64,000 nucleotides of DNA from Carnegiea gigantea (lineage: Eukaryota; Streptophyta; Magnoliopsida; Caryophyllales; Cactaceae). The notes under the pieces were generated by a model that saw only the letters and a program-made list of their open reading frames with translations, did no database searches and had not been told where the DNA came from. Position numbers and translations under genes: made by a program. Location of the stretch: positions 124,001 through 188,000 of the forward strand of contig JAKOGI010000181.1 in NCBI GenBank assembly GCA_029747015.1. Direction: 5' to 3'. This document shows, piece by piece, positions 32,761-43,567 of the stretch (positions within the stretch are counted from its first letter, which is position 1; every line of letters begins with the position of its first letter).

Positions 32761-34260
32761 TATTTAAGTATGATTTTTCATTACATCTATAAGTTGATAT
32801 AGTTCATGAGATTAGTCCATTAGTTGAATTATGATTTCAAATTAGTTTTAAATTCAGACTATATGAACTCATTAATGAAAACATTAATATGTATAATGTC
32901 GCATATAAATTCATTTTATATGCATCAACTTTGAAAATTTCATGCTGAGTGACTTGTGGATAAACAAATGAATTGAAGTTATATGAATTTGTTTCATATA
33001 TAAAATTAGTATCATGTAAATTTATTTTACACGAATTCAATAAATATCTATGTGATATTTAGACTAACTTTGACCCTCTTGATCTATAAATGAATATGTT
33101 TCATAGGTTACGTTTTATAGCTTATATTATATAAATATGTTTTGTATAATATTCATTTACATAAATATGTTTCAAGATTTAATAATTTTATGCAAATAAA
33201 TGAGCAGTTGTGAATCGATTAATTGTTCTGTCATCACTCTAGTTAATAAAAATGATTAATTAAACCTTACATGAATAAGTTTCACACTATTATTGGAATA
33301 TATAGGATATTTGTTCATTTTATGAATTTACAACAACAACAACAACAACTCCCAGTGTGAGTCCCGCTTTCGCGAGGTCTGGGGAGATCCAGCTGTAGGC
33401 AACCTTACCACTACCAGTATTACTACCCGTAGAGAGGCTGATTCCAAGAGACCCATGAAAAGAGCTTTGTGGAAATATTTTATATAAGAAAGCTTTTGCG
33501 TTCATTTTATGAATTTGTTTCATGAAATTTAAATTTATAATATTATATAAATATGTTTTATATAATTTGCAAATATTACCTTGAATTCTTTTCTTGTAAA
33601 TTTTGATATTACATGGATCTGTTCTATATAATTAATTGCGATTAATATTTGAATATATTTCATGTTACAAATTATGTTGTATTTGATTACATGAATATGT
33701 CTTATGTCAATCACCAATTATTAGTGTTATATAAATCTGTTTTATACATACAAACTACATGAGTTGTAATAAATTTGCTAATTGTTTTAGCACTTTTCCT
33801 TTGCCCGAGTTAATGAATGTGAATTCGTTTCATATTATGTAATTTTATGAATTCGTTTCATGAAATATAAATTTATAAAATTATGAATGTGTTTTATAAT
33901 TTGCGAATGACATTTGAATAAGTTTCATGTTATCCATAATTATATAAATATGTTTTATATAATGTTCCTTGGGCTTTAATGAATTTCTTTTGTAATATGT
34001 TATTGTTTGAGTATGTTTTGCAACATAGATTCATTTTACTATATAAATACATTTTATATAATAATCTAAATTTTATGGTTGATAAGTCATTGATAGATTT
34101 TTAAATGACATGTTAATAGTTATATAAATTCGTTTTGTGCAATGATATCACTTCATGTAAATTTGGCTTACATGATGAAGTTGAATATCTTTGTGATATT
34201 TCCAAAATGTTAATTAGTTTAACCATAATATTCTCCATAAATTTTATTTTATGAAAATAT
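32760..34260. repeat. Array of about twenty short imperfect hairpins in the Copia-2 leader
   Basis: Units of about 20 bases such as TATATAAATATGTTTTATATA (near 33541 and 33944), ATGAATTCGTTTCAT (near 33848), GCATATAAATTCATTTTATAT (32901) and ATATGAATTTGTTTCATAT (32981). The left arm is (A/C)ATATAAAT or CATGAAT, the core is (A/T)(T/C)GTTT or similar, and the right arm is TTTTATAT or TTTCATG. Copies are spaced about 20-70 bases apart and vary in the arms in a correlated way (TATAAA with TTTATA, CATGAA with TTCATG). The function is unknown. A SINE interrupts the array. Confidence 0.7.
33330..33499 (-). mobile_element. TTG-tailed SINE (Au/TS-like), 17-bp TSD
   Basis: A 170-bp insertion in minus orientation ending in (TTG)n (CAACAACAAC on the plus strand at 33330). 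The 3' part carries the words ATCTCCCCAGACCTCGC, GGGACTCACACTGGG and GGAATCAGCCTCTCTAC, characteristic of plant SINE families with a TTG tail. GTTCATTTTATGAATTT occurs perfectly on both sides (33313-33329 and 33500-33516). The 5' part lacks a clear tRNA-like promoter head, so it is probably 5'-truncated or diverged. Confidence 0.85.
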
Positions 34261-34439
34261 GTGATAATTAAATCATAAAAACTTCTAATGCATGTTTGTA
34301 TGTGATGATCATGAGTTAAGCAAAATTTTCGATCATACAGCATGAATGATGGAGTTTTTGGATAATTTAATTATTTGACAATATGCCTAATGGCCAATTT
34401 TAAAATATATACGTCTACATATGGCAATTTAAATGTGGT

Positions 34440-35130
34440 TGGTAATTTGTTTATCAATGAATCGTTTGATAGCGCTGACTATGACATAAAATGTCAGAAG
34501 ATTCAGTTTCTTCTAAACGAATGTGAAGCAATAGCGACACTCGTTAGTTTCTAGGTCTCTTAGAATGGCAAAGATGGTATTGCTATTGAGCAGTATCGAG
34601 AAAAATTAAAGGCATACAAAAAATGGTTCGAGACTAGATTGATCAACATGCTATGCTTTGTCGTATTGCATCTATGATGATCTAGTCAGGGAATTGAAAG
34701 TTATCCCACTATTAAGTACATGTAGGATTAGCTTAACATTAGGTTCATCCAAATTCATTTCTTCATAAAGTTTCGGACCTAAGGTTGGTATTGCAAAAGG
34801 GAAAAGGGCTCAAGGAAATCAAGAGACGCATATAGCACGTGTGAAGTGCTATAAGTGTTGAAATAAGGGATCCTATGCTCAAGAATTGTCCTGAGCCGAT
34901 TAAGGTACCTTCTTTCACCGTTGCTCCTAGATAATATATGTGCTCCTAAGCATTAGTTGCCAATTATGATCCTTAGTGGATTGTAGACATGGGAGCAACC
35001 AAACACGTAGTTCAGGATTGAGATGATTTCGTGAACTTTCATTTCTACCCAGTGGGTTCACAAATTGTCGTAACGATGAAGAAGATGTCCTTGAATTAAG
35101 GACATATCATCTGAAACTCTGTGAAGGGAC
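34440..35130 (+). pseudogene. Copia gag end and protease (Copia-2)
   Basis: Plus-strand fragments: VKCYKC followed by NKGSYAQ (about 34843-34885), a zinc-knuckle remnant, then WIVDMGATKHVVQD with D-M-G codons at 34986-34994, the copia protease site (normally D-S-G). Interrupted by many stops. The upstream capsid part is too degraded to delimit. Confidence 0.65.
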
Positions 35131-37400
35131 TATGTCTCTTCTTCATGATGAGCTCTATGCACCTGGGGTGCGATGTTTCTTTTTGTCTTTTGCTTATGAG
35201 ATCAAGTTTCTCTTCAATTTTTATCTAGATGTCTTAGATATCGTATACAATGACAATTTGTTTTGGCCATGCCACATTGAAAGGTTTTTTCAATGTTTTG
35301 GACCAAACAAGACATCTTCCATCTTCGCCTCATTTTCAGTTCTGTTTTAGGCATGCTCGACTTAACCATGACGGTCAAGATAGAGTTATCAAACTAGCTA
35401 ATATAGTCTTTTAAGGCTGACTCATTAGGGTTAAGGTGCCCATGTGTGAGTCACGTTTAGCTAGCAAAGCAACTATGAAGTCTTTTAGTAAGGCTTCGAA
35501 CCCATCGAATCTCTTAGTATTCAATCACTCCAGACATCTGTGGGCCCATGAATGTGAAAACGCACCATGAAGCGATATATTTGTGATGCATGTATATGTA
35601 CCTATCATCTCACCGTTATTACGTACTTGATGTGTTCATATACTTTAAAGCAGTAGTAAGACTCAATTGGAACGGAGTATTAGAACTCTGTGAACCAATC
35701 GAGATCATGAATATTTTCTTCGTGACATCAATTTTCACAATGTTGATTTTCTTAAAGATAAGTACATAAGCTTTTTGGTGAAATTTTACTATAGGTCTCA
35801 ATTTGTATGAGTTGCAACAAGACCTTCAACCATCTCTCGGTGAGTGAGAGGATTTGAATTCTCACTAAGTCACCAAGGATGGTTCACCTCCCTTATTTGA
35901 GAGGAATGCTAAAGGTTTGTCTATTAAAGAGAATGGGATTCGTCCTCTATCTCCAAAATGTTGAGGAGAGTCAACCTAAGAATGAGGTTTGTCCTCAATC
36001 TCTTGCTCTTGAACATGCGGTCAGTCCATACATTCAGGATCCCACCTCCAATGGAAAGTGGGAGTAATTTTCTCTCCGTACTCAGGGTTCCATACCTCTT
36101 AGAGAAAGGGGGAGGGATTCATGGTCTCATACCTCTTAAAGAAAGGGGGAGGGACTTATCACCTAGGCAGACAAAATAAAGGTCCCAGGGTCCAAATGAG
36201 TGTGCATGGAAAAATTTCTCAACGATATTTCTAAGTTAAAGAGGAAATGTTCATATACACTTCCTTAGAAGTTGGGGATCTTACCTCTTATCAAGAGGTG
36301 ATTGATTTAGGAAATCATAAATAGTGAACGGAAACCATCAGGGATGAGATGGACTCAATGGCAAGAAAAAAGATTTTGGAACTCATTGATCCTTTGCCCC
36401 AATGCAAGTCTGTCAAAAGCACAAGAGTTTTCAAGATAAAGCGTCGAGCAGATGCTTTGATCGATGAGTTCAGACCATGCTACTCCTAGCCCTGGTTGCC
36501 CATTTGGACTTTGAGATGTTCGAAATGGATGTAAAGACTGCTTTCCTCAATAAGAATCTTGAGGGAGAGATTTATATGGACTAACCCATCGGTTATGCAT
36601 CAAAGGGACAAGAGGACAAGGTGTGTCATTTTGAAAGATTCATATATCATCTTAAGCAATCTTTTAGATTTTGATACTTTAGATTCCATGGAGCCATAAT
36701 TTAGTTTGGCTTATCTATGGTTTCATAGGACCATTATCTATATGTCAAAAGTTCAACATGGGGGATTATGTTTCTTACCCTGTATGCTAATGATATACTG
36801 CTGGTTGGGACCAACTTGGACTTGATCGACGCTACATAAAAATGGTTATCCTATGTCTTCGAGATGAAAGACATGGGTGAAATTGGGTATGTCCTAGGAG
36901 TGGAAGTAACTCAAAACTGTCCCAAGATGCATGCATCAAAATGTCGTGGAACTATTTTGGATTTATATTCCGAACCTGTAGATACTTCAGTTGAGAAGGG
37001 TCTAACCTTGAGTCTTGTTAGCTGCCCTAAAACAAATGATGAAATGGACAATGTCCCTTGCGCTAGTGTCATAGGAGGCTAAATGTAAGTCATGTTATGT
37101 ACACAGCTTGACATTTGCTTAGCGGCTGATTTGATAAGTCGTTGTTAAAATAACCCAGGACTTGCTGTTTAGCAAACCGCCAAGAGAGTCGAGCACTACT
37201 TTCGTGGTACTGCTGACTTATTCTTATGCTATCATGTGAGACATCAAGTTGAGAGGATACTTAAAGGTCAACTGAGATGGTGACCTGGATGAGTGTAGGT
37301 CAACCTCAGGACATGTCTTCACTTTTGGTGGAAGAGCCATGTCATAGTGCAATAAGAAGCAAAACTGCACAACAATGTTAGTTATGGAGGCATACTGTGT
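35131..37400 (+). pseudogene. Copia pol: integrase remnant, RT and RNase H (Copia-2)
   Basis: The segment from 35132 (LLHDELYAPGVRCFFLSF) is the protease-integrase link. Integrase is barely readable. RT starts near 36350 (DEMDSMARKKILELIDPLPQ), with FEMDVKTAFLNKNLEGEIYM at 36520-36580. The catalytic site reads YAND at 36783-36794 instead of YVDD, so one essential Asp is gone. It continues with FEMKDMGEIGYVLGVEVTQN (36860-36920). RNase H is recognisable near 37290-37340 as STSGHVFTFGG. Stops and frameshifts throughout. Confidence 0.75.
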
Positions 37401-38007
37401 GTCTTATTATCATAGAGATCAAAAAAATATTACCATAAGGTATATATAGATAGACAAGGTGATTATGTTCCCTTAACTAAACCTTTTCTTAGTAATGCAT
37501 TCAAAGCTCATTTGTTGAGTTTATGAATTCATAAGGTTTAGTGCTTAGATGTGTCTTGTGATGGACATGTTTCCTTGCAAATGAGCAAAATGCACATGAT
37601 TTGTTGTTGCATGTTAGGTATATGAAGTCAAGGCTTGATGAGACTACATTAATGTATTTCTTAAGGGCCATGATATATGCAGTTCGGCGAGGACACGTTA
37701 GGAAAGTAGTAAAGCTAAGATGGAATTTCATGGGTGTTTAAGGAAAAATTTATCCATCATCACCACATCACCCGGGGCGATTATATTGAATATATAATCA
37801 TATGATATATCATATGGCATAGAGCGACGATGTATGCCGATGGTAATGGTAAAGATGATCTAGGGTATTATATTTTGTGAAAGTGTTATGTCAGTTAGAT
37901 GGTGACTTGATATAACGCTACTTGTTTGTTTCTTATCGCACACTCCACTCCCAGTATGAAGTGTGAGGAGAGTTATTGCCGGATCGATGTGGGATTTGTG
38001 GTCAATA
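37401..38007 (+). other. 3' part of Copia-2 after RNase H
   Basis: Degraded end of pol and 3' untranslated sequence. No further domain recognised. The PPT follows. Confidence 0.5.
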
Positions 38008-38022
38008 TGATCGAGGGGGAGT
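38008..38022 (+). other. Polypurine tract of Copia-2
   Basis: ATGATCGAGGGGGAGT immediately before the 3' LTR. Confidence 0.8.
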
Positions 38023-38387
38023 TGTTGACCAAAGAATAACGGTTACATTATGGCACCATAATCTCCTATTATTACATTGGTTACAAAGTGATTAATTGAG
38101 TATTAATGAGCTGAATTAATCTTCTAAATCCGTTACAAGTTATATGCTATTATATAAAGGGATTAAGCACATAAGGAATGATGTACAATTAAGAAACTGT
38201 CACTCCTAGTTCAATACTCTTTCCGCCCTATCCCTCACAGTAAATCTAGCCATCTATGAGATTTGGGTTCGGGGTGTGACGTTATACGGTGATTCTAGTA
38301 GCCACCGTCAACTTGATTCAACCATATTTGTGAAGCAGCAGATTCTAACGTTTCCACGTCAAGGTAAGTCCTTATATATTTCCAACA
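38023..38387 (+). repeat. 3' LTR of Copia-2
   Basis: 365 bp, starts TGTTGACCAAAG and ends TCCAACA. Matches the 5' LTR over its length with scattered differences, mostly transitions. Confidence 0.9.
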
Positions 38388-38769
38388 TATGCTAAGTTGG
38401 TTCATTGCTATTTTGAGTAGCTTAAGTTGCTACATCCCCAAAAATTGCTGCGAAATTATTGTGTTCTAAGGCATAAATTTGGTACCCACCACCGACGCTA
38501 GTAAGGCTAAATCGAATATAGCGCTGGTCTCGGCTTTGGAGCTTTGATGGGTATGTAATTTGTCTTCTCACTCTCTCCATATTTTTACCCTTTTGTCGGT
38601 CTTCTTTTTTTTCATGGGCACAATGTGGGTGGGTGATGGAATTTTTTTGCGTTATCAACTCTCTGTTCCACTTTCTATTAGTCGTCGACAATGCCATTTA
38701 ATCTATGCCAAATCCTAATTCTCATTATAAATTCAATTTTGTGTGTTTTAACTCTATTAACGTAGTTTC

Positions 38770-39070
38770 AGCCAGATGGATTTTGCGAAGAACTGTTTGC
38801 AGAGAATTATTATTCAGACTTTATTGCGATGATTCATGAACGAATTGCAGAACATGGTTGTCGTAATGTGTTGTTTCTAGTTTATTTTGATACTTGTATG
38901 ACAAAAAATGTGGAGAAAGCCAGTGGATTGAATAAGTTGTGCTTACATATACTTGAGGCATTTAGAAATGAGTTATTCTGAAATGGACTTCATGATATAC
39001 AGTATCATAGCTCAGGTTTAGTCTATACGGAGAGTGGTCCTAAAACAGATGTGGTCAATTAGAAGCCTGA
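38770..39070 (+). pseudogene. Gene-like fragment inside CACTA-2, not recognised
   Basis: A plus-strand open stretch preceded by a TTTCAG acceptor-like sequence. It reads DGFCEELFAENYYSDFIAMI, then HERIAEHGCRNVLFLVYFDT, then a Lys/Asn-rich part, and is broken near 38980 and 39060. The amino-acid composition looks protein-like, but I recognise no family. It could be a captured host exon or part of the transposon's second gene. Confidence 0.3.
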
Positions 39071-40350
39071 TGTACTATCACCTAACTTGGAACTTATTGG
39101 GAGCCTTGTGTTTCAGTTTCTGTAGCCTTACTAGGTATGAGGACTAGGTAGAATACATAGTCGCTACAAACGCTTGACTCACCATCTGGGCAGTCCTGGT
39201 CGCACAATTGGCCCACAACATGACTAGGGCTCTGTCGCCATGGCACGCTACAACTGCCACTATTCTCTACTTGTTTAGCGCTAAACCCTAGGTCTCTTTT
39301 CCCCTTATCTCTTTGTGTTTGTCTCTATAATTTCTTTTGTGTTCAGTTACTCTATGCCAAATTGCTACCTTGAAGTATTGTACTTATGCTTCAAATTGGG
39401 TTCATTCTTTTTCTTGACTGAAAGAAGACATAACAAATTCCTTTTTTGTGGTTGTTTGTCCGTATCTCTAGTTCAGGTTTCTTCTCACTTGTAGTACGCA
39501 ACTTCGTATTGAAAGATCAATTACATGATTTGAGTGAAAATGTATGTTGCTTTATTCCCTTAAGCTTAATACTAAAATAATCATTTGCGGTTGGAAGCCA
39601 TACATAATGTTCTGCAAGTTTTGTACTTTGTTCAAAGATTCAGGCTTTGGAATTAATCTTAATTAAAGTTTGCAGCTAGTACAATCTAGTACTCTCATTG
39701 GTTCCTAACATTGTGCCTCCGTATCAACCAAACGAACCAAAATCAAGGGTTACTTTGACATTATGTTTACCTAAACACTAAGTAGTTCAAACCTATTGAG
39801 AGGGGAGATTTGTAGGCAATAAGAAGGTGTGCCTGAATCCATACAGATCTCTCAACTGAATTTGTGCGAGCAAACAAGACATATATAGCCATACTAAATG
39901 GATGCTTTGCTTTATCTTTTCATGCTTGCTAAGTGATTCCTAATTAAGCTCCCCTGGTCATTTGAAGTTAGTCTTGTTTAATGGTAAGAGAGTGTTGTGA
40001 AGGCATGATGCTTAAATTAGGATGGGTCTTAACTTCATCAACACAATGACTATTGGACTTTTAAGGGACACTTCATTTAACTTAGAAATGATTATGATTT
40101 ATTGTTTTAGGATTCTATGAATACTATTGCCACATAAAAAAAAGCCTCATGAAAAGTCAGCTTAACATGAAGTTACCCTTAATTAGTTCTTTACGCTATG
40201 CTCACTTTTCGTATATTGTGCAGACGTGTTACGCTTGGTATGAGGAGTTGAGTTTACAATGAATCGTAGAATAAGGAAGCTGAATGCCTTAAGGATATTG
40301 GTATCAAAAGCGATGGCAGAGCCTACCACTGACGTCATTAATTAGTTGCC
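39071..40350. other. CACTA-2 interior, no gene identified
   Basis: AT-rich. The part at 39180-39350 looks like a gene 5' region (GCCATGGCACGCTACAAC..., then pyrimidine-rich), but no frame persists. Confidence 0.4.
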
Positions 40351-40354
40351 AATT

Positions 40355-40500
40355 CCAATGGAGACTGGTTGAAAGCCTTTAGAAACACTGATTATTTCAA
40401 GAAGATGTCAAAGGAAAACGCAATTAAAAAGTGCATCGCACCTAAAGCGGAGACTATCCATGCTTCAGGGTCTGTATTGGTCGAACAAACTACAAGGTGA
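40355..40500 (+). pseudogene. Possible Ptta/En/Spm-type transposase fragment
   Basis: A plus-strand stretch reads WLKAFRNTDYFKKMSKENA followed by IKKCIAPKAETIHASGSVLV. Its pattern (aromatic, RN..YFKKMS..N, basic, H..GS) resembles the conserved block of plant Ptta/En/Spm transposase-associated proteins carried by CACTA elements. Only about 45 codons are readable before a TGA. It fits the CACTA termini of the surrounding element, but the match is by eye and weak. Confidence 0.4.
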
Positions 40501-41344
40501 ATAGTAAAATTGAACAAGGGAGGAGTTTACTTTGACTAAAGAGGAAGTTCAGCAGGCCAAGAATGCTATCGCTAAGATTGAATCTTGTTTTGGGAGCTCT
40601 AGCTTTTAAGTCTTCCTAATCTGGTTTAGTAATGGACTTAAATTGTATGAGTTTACAAATGCCAGTATACAATAGGACTTTGTAGTTGCTACTCAGGTTT
40701 GTTGCATGTTGGTAAATTTTCTAATATATGTTGGTGTGCAGTTGGCATGGGACACTTGGAACGTTGGTTTAGTGTTGGTATGACTTTTGAATAAATGCTC
40801 GTTCTTGGCATACACTTGGTACTTGGAATTTTGTCACCAAGTTTTAACAGACCTTTATATGCATGTACATTATGTTGTATAAATATTTGACTCAGGCGTG
40901 TTGCTTGTTGCTTGCATGTACAAGGGAATTGAAAATTTATGAGAAAATATGTAAACGAGGTGCCTAATTAGATATAAAAATAGATTTAGAAACGAAAAAT
41001 AGGCCTGCCATTGAAGAAATCAGACATGAAATTTAGATACCATCTAGTTTTGTTTCAATTAGATACAAAATAGATACCAAATATTTCGTCTCAGTCCAAT
41101 ACGAATTTTGTCGAATTTGAAATGAAATTAGTCTGTTTCAATTAGACACTAAAATCTAGTTCATTTCTAAATTTAGTATCAATTAGAACAAAATTAGATT
41201 CCGTATCCAATCTTGATCTCTGATGGTGGCTTTTGAAGCTAATTTGTTTTCGTTTCTACTTTGTTTCTAACAGTGTTTAGATATGAAATTTGATCATTTA
41301 GGTACGAAAATTTTCATATCTAAATAGGCGCATTTTTTATAGTG
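40501..41344. other. Right subterminal region of CACTA-2
   Basis: From about 40970 the sequence is dense in inverted and direct copies of TTTAGAT/ATCTAAA and AAATTTCAT-like words, as at the left end (30540-30720). This is typical of CACTA subterminal binding sites. No gene. Confidence 0.5.
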
Positions 41345-41653
41345 AATTATGTTATTGTTTTTGGCCTAAATATTGTCCATCACTGAGGGATTGGACAGCT
41401 TGAAAACCAATGTTAAATTTTGAAATCATGCATGTATTATGCTGCCACCACTTGGCTTGAATTCTAGCGACATCACTGGACCGTTGCGAAGTTGGAAGGT
41501 GTGACTTGTGAGTTAACGATCCCCTCCGCGAAGAATATTCTCTAATACCCATTAGATGAATAAAGCTAATCATTTAAAAGCGGCCATAAAAAAAATTTTA
41601 AAAACTCTAAATTAAAAAGAGGCACTTGTATAATAAGTTAAAAAACACATTCT
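41345..41653. other. Intergenic, downstream of the glycine-rich-protein gene
   Basis: No feature recognised. Confidence 0.5.
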
Positions 41654-41659
41654 TTTATT
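41654..41659 (-). terminator. Likely polyadenylation signal of the glycine-rich-protein gene
   Basis: AATAAA on the minus strand about 165 bases after the stop codon. Confidence 0.5.
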
Positions 41660-41821
41660 TGCATCTCAAGGATGACAATACACACAGATGAGCAGCACTA
41701 CACCAAGAGAAAAGAGCTATAGCTTAATCGAAAGAGCTCTACTTGAGATTTCCTTGTTTTTTCATCATATTTTACATATAAACACAAAATTTCATCCTCT
41801 GATGGGTACAATTAAGTGTTT

Positions 41822-43467
41822 TTAGTTACCCTTCTGCTCAGTAGTCTTTTCCTCCTTGGGTGGGTAGTGACCGCCATATCCACCGTGGCCATAACCACCA
41901 TGACCGTATCCACCATGGCCGTATCCACCATGGCCATACCCACCATGGCCATACCCACCATAACCGCCATGGCCATATCCACCATGGCCATACCCACCAT
42001 AACCGCCATGGCCATATCCGCCATGGCCATAGTATTGAGGGTCTACAGCTTCCTTATTTTCTTCTTCTGGTGGGTAGTGGCCACCATGTCCTCCATGTCC
42101 ATAGTGTCCATGCCCAAAACTGCCATGTCCATGTCCATGTCCATATCCATAATGTCCATACTTAGACTCATCCACAGACTCTGCAAAAGAAAGTTAATTG
42201 TTCACTATTGGTCACTACCAAGCTAGCTAGAGCTAAACCAACAAATTAAAGTTTGAACTACAACCAGTGTGTCATTAATAGGCTAAAACTAGGGTTGGAA
42301 AAATCTGATGCGACACAATTACTGACCCAAAACCGACACGAAGTTAAGCGAATTTGGGTATAAATTTTCGACCCGTTTAATTAAGTAGGTTGACACGTTC
42401 AACCTGTTTAATTAAATGGGTTAGGTTCAGGTTGAGATTTTAGACACGGAAAAAATACTTATTTAATCCGTTTAATTAAATGAGTTAAATAACTCAACTC
42501 ATTTTTTCATTTTTTATTTATCGACTTACTTTTTATTAAATAGCTAAGAATATAAAAATTTTTTAAAATTGTGAATTATGACGAATCAGGGGAATTTTAA
42601 AGAGTAATTATTTAAGGTGATATGTAAACTTAATTTCTAACACTGTAATTACATATTAGTTGAAAATATTAAATACATAAATAGTTAATTAAGCGACTAA
42701 ATTTGACCTATTTGTTTTAAATGAGTTAAGCGGGTCAACTCGTTTAAAAATTAAATTGGTAAAGGTCAACATTTTTCAACCCGTTCAATAAACAAGTTAG
42801 GTTGAGGTTGAGAAATTCTCAATCCGTTTAAGTTTGACACGAATACGAATTCGATCCGATACGACCTATTACCCGGCTCTAACTAAAACCGGAGTCCAAA
42901 CTTTTGATCTAACATTAAAGTAAATGGATGATAGAGGACGATCACAAATCATCTAATAGCACGTGGTGAATTGCATCTTGACTCATAAATGTATTTTTTC
43001 TCCTCTACACATTTTTTTTTTCCCTTGATACAGTCATATCATGTTGTTAATTATATAAGTTTTCTGCAAAAATTGTATAGTATAATGTTTTTCCCCCAAA
43101 CTTCCTTGATCAACTTAATATTTAAATGATTTCTTGACATGATATCAAAACTACTAATCCTAATTTAAAGAACACATTTTCCTGCAGCTGATAGTATGAT
43201 TAAAAAGTAATGAAGTTACTAGAGCATACTACCATTATTTATGTATCATGAATTAAATAAAGCAGCCATTTTATATTAACACAATTAATTAAACAATAGT
43301 AATTGATTAGATTAAGGGAGAGAAATTGAGGTGTCGAGTTGCTCACGAGTCTGTGCAGTGGTGGTGGTGGTGGACTCGACTAGTTCACGAGCAGAAACTT
43401 GAGATGAAATGAGAAAAGTGACAGCAGAAAGAAGACCAAGAAGGACGAATGCCTTTGACCAGGCCAT
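41822..43467 (-). CDS. Secreted glycine/histidine/tyrosine-rich protein (two exons)
   Basis: Two coding exons: 43347-43467 and 42180-41822, joined by an intron of 1166 bases with GT (43346-43345) and AG (42182-42181) ends; the frame is kept across the junction. The product is 159 residues. The N-terminus (MAWSKAFVLLGLLSAVTFLI then SSQVSARELVES) is a clear signal peptide, probably cut after VSA, so the protein is expected in the wall or apoplast. The mature part is two blocks of GYGHGG/GHGG pentapeptide-like repeats, each ending GGHYPP(E/K)EE, rich in His and Tyr. Plant proteins of this type are small cell-wall or stress-responsive glycine-rich proteins; His-rich repeats might bind metal ions, which is inference. 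The reading frame is intact, the only undamaged multi-exon gene here. The start is chosen for the signal peptide and the TATA box 72 bases upstream. Confidence 0.88.
42290..42881 (+). mobile_element. hAT-type MITE in the intron of the glycine-rich-protein gene
   Basis: 592 bp, ends TAGGGTTGG and CCGGCTCTA, flanked by GCTAAAAC (42282-42289) and ACTAAAAC (42882-42889), an 8-bp duplication with one mismatch as expected for hAT. The interior has many TTTAATTAAATGGGTTA-like inverted words. It aligns in reverse orientation with 47855-48439. Confidence 0.75.
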
Positions 43468-43538
43468 TTTCTAAACTTTCCTAATTAGTTAATTGTGTTT
43501 TTGGGTTGTGGATGAGAAGGGCAAATGAAGTGCTTGCG

Positions 43539-43547
43539 TATTTATAG
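43539..43547 (-). promoter_or_regulatory. TATA box of the glycine-rich-protein gene
   Basis: CTATAAATA on the minus strand, 72 bases upstream of the start codon. The expected transcription start is near 43510. Confidence 0.65.
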
Positions 43548-43567
43548 GGAGGATGACTGCGAAGATG

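Larger units (their letters stand above)
31069..38387 (+). mobile_element. Ty1/copia retrotransposon, decayed (Copia-2)
   Basis: Plus-strand element with LTRs at 31069-31443 and 38023-38387, a tRNA-iMet PBS and a PPT. The flanking pentanucleotides are AATGC (31064-31068) and TATGC (38388-38392), one mismatch. Internal order: a long non-coding leader with a hairpin array and a SINE, gag zinc knuckle, protease, integrase remnants, RT, RNase H. Frames are heavily interrupted and the RT motif is mutated. It splits CACTA-2. Confidence 0.88.
30532..41344. mobile_element. CACTA-type DNA transposon (CACTA-2) holding Copia-2
   Basis: The left end reads CACTACAAACGTGCTTATTTAG at 30532; the right end inverted from 41344 reads CACTATAAAAAATGCGCCTA then TTTAG. 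The shared CACTA, GC and TATTTAGATA blocks, followed on both sides by further AAATTT/TTTCAT-rich inverted subterminal sequence, mark a pair of termini. Minus Copia-2 the element is about 3.5 kb. Flanking triplets (TTA left, AAT right) do not match, so the duplication is lost or an end is misplaced. Inside are gene-like pieces and a possible En/Spm-type transposase fragment. Confidence 0.55.

Noticed and set aside
30529..41347. A 3-bp target duplication for CACTA-2
   Set aside because: Flanks are TTA and AAT; not a match, so not claimed.
41816..42226. Long open frames in other phases and on the plus strand over the glycine-rich repeat
   Set aside because: The 15-base repeat keeps all frames open; only the minus frame joined to the signal-peptide exon makes a sensible protein.
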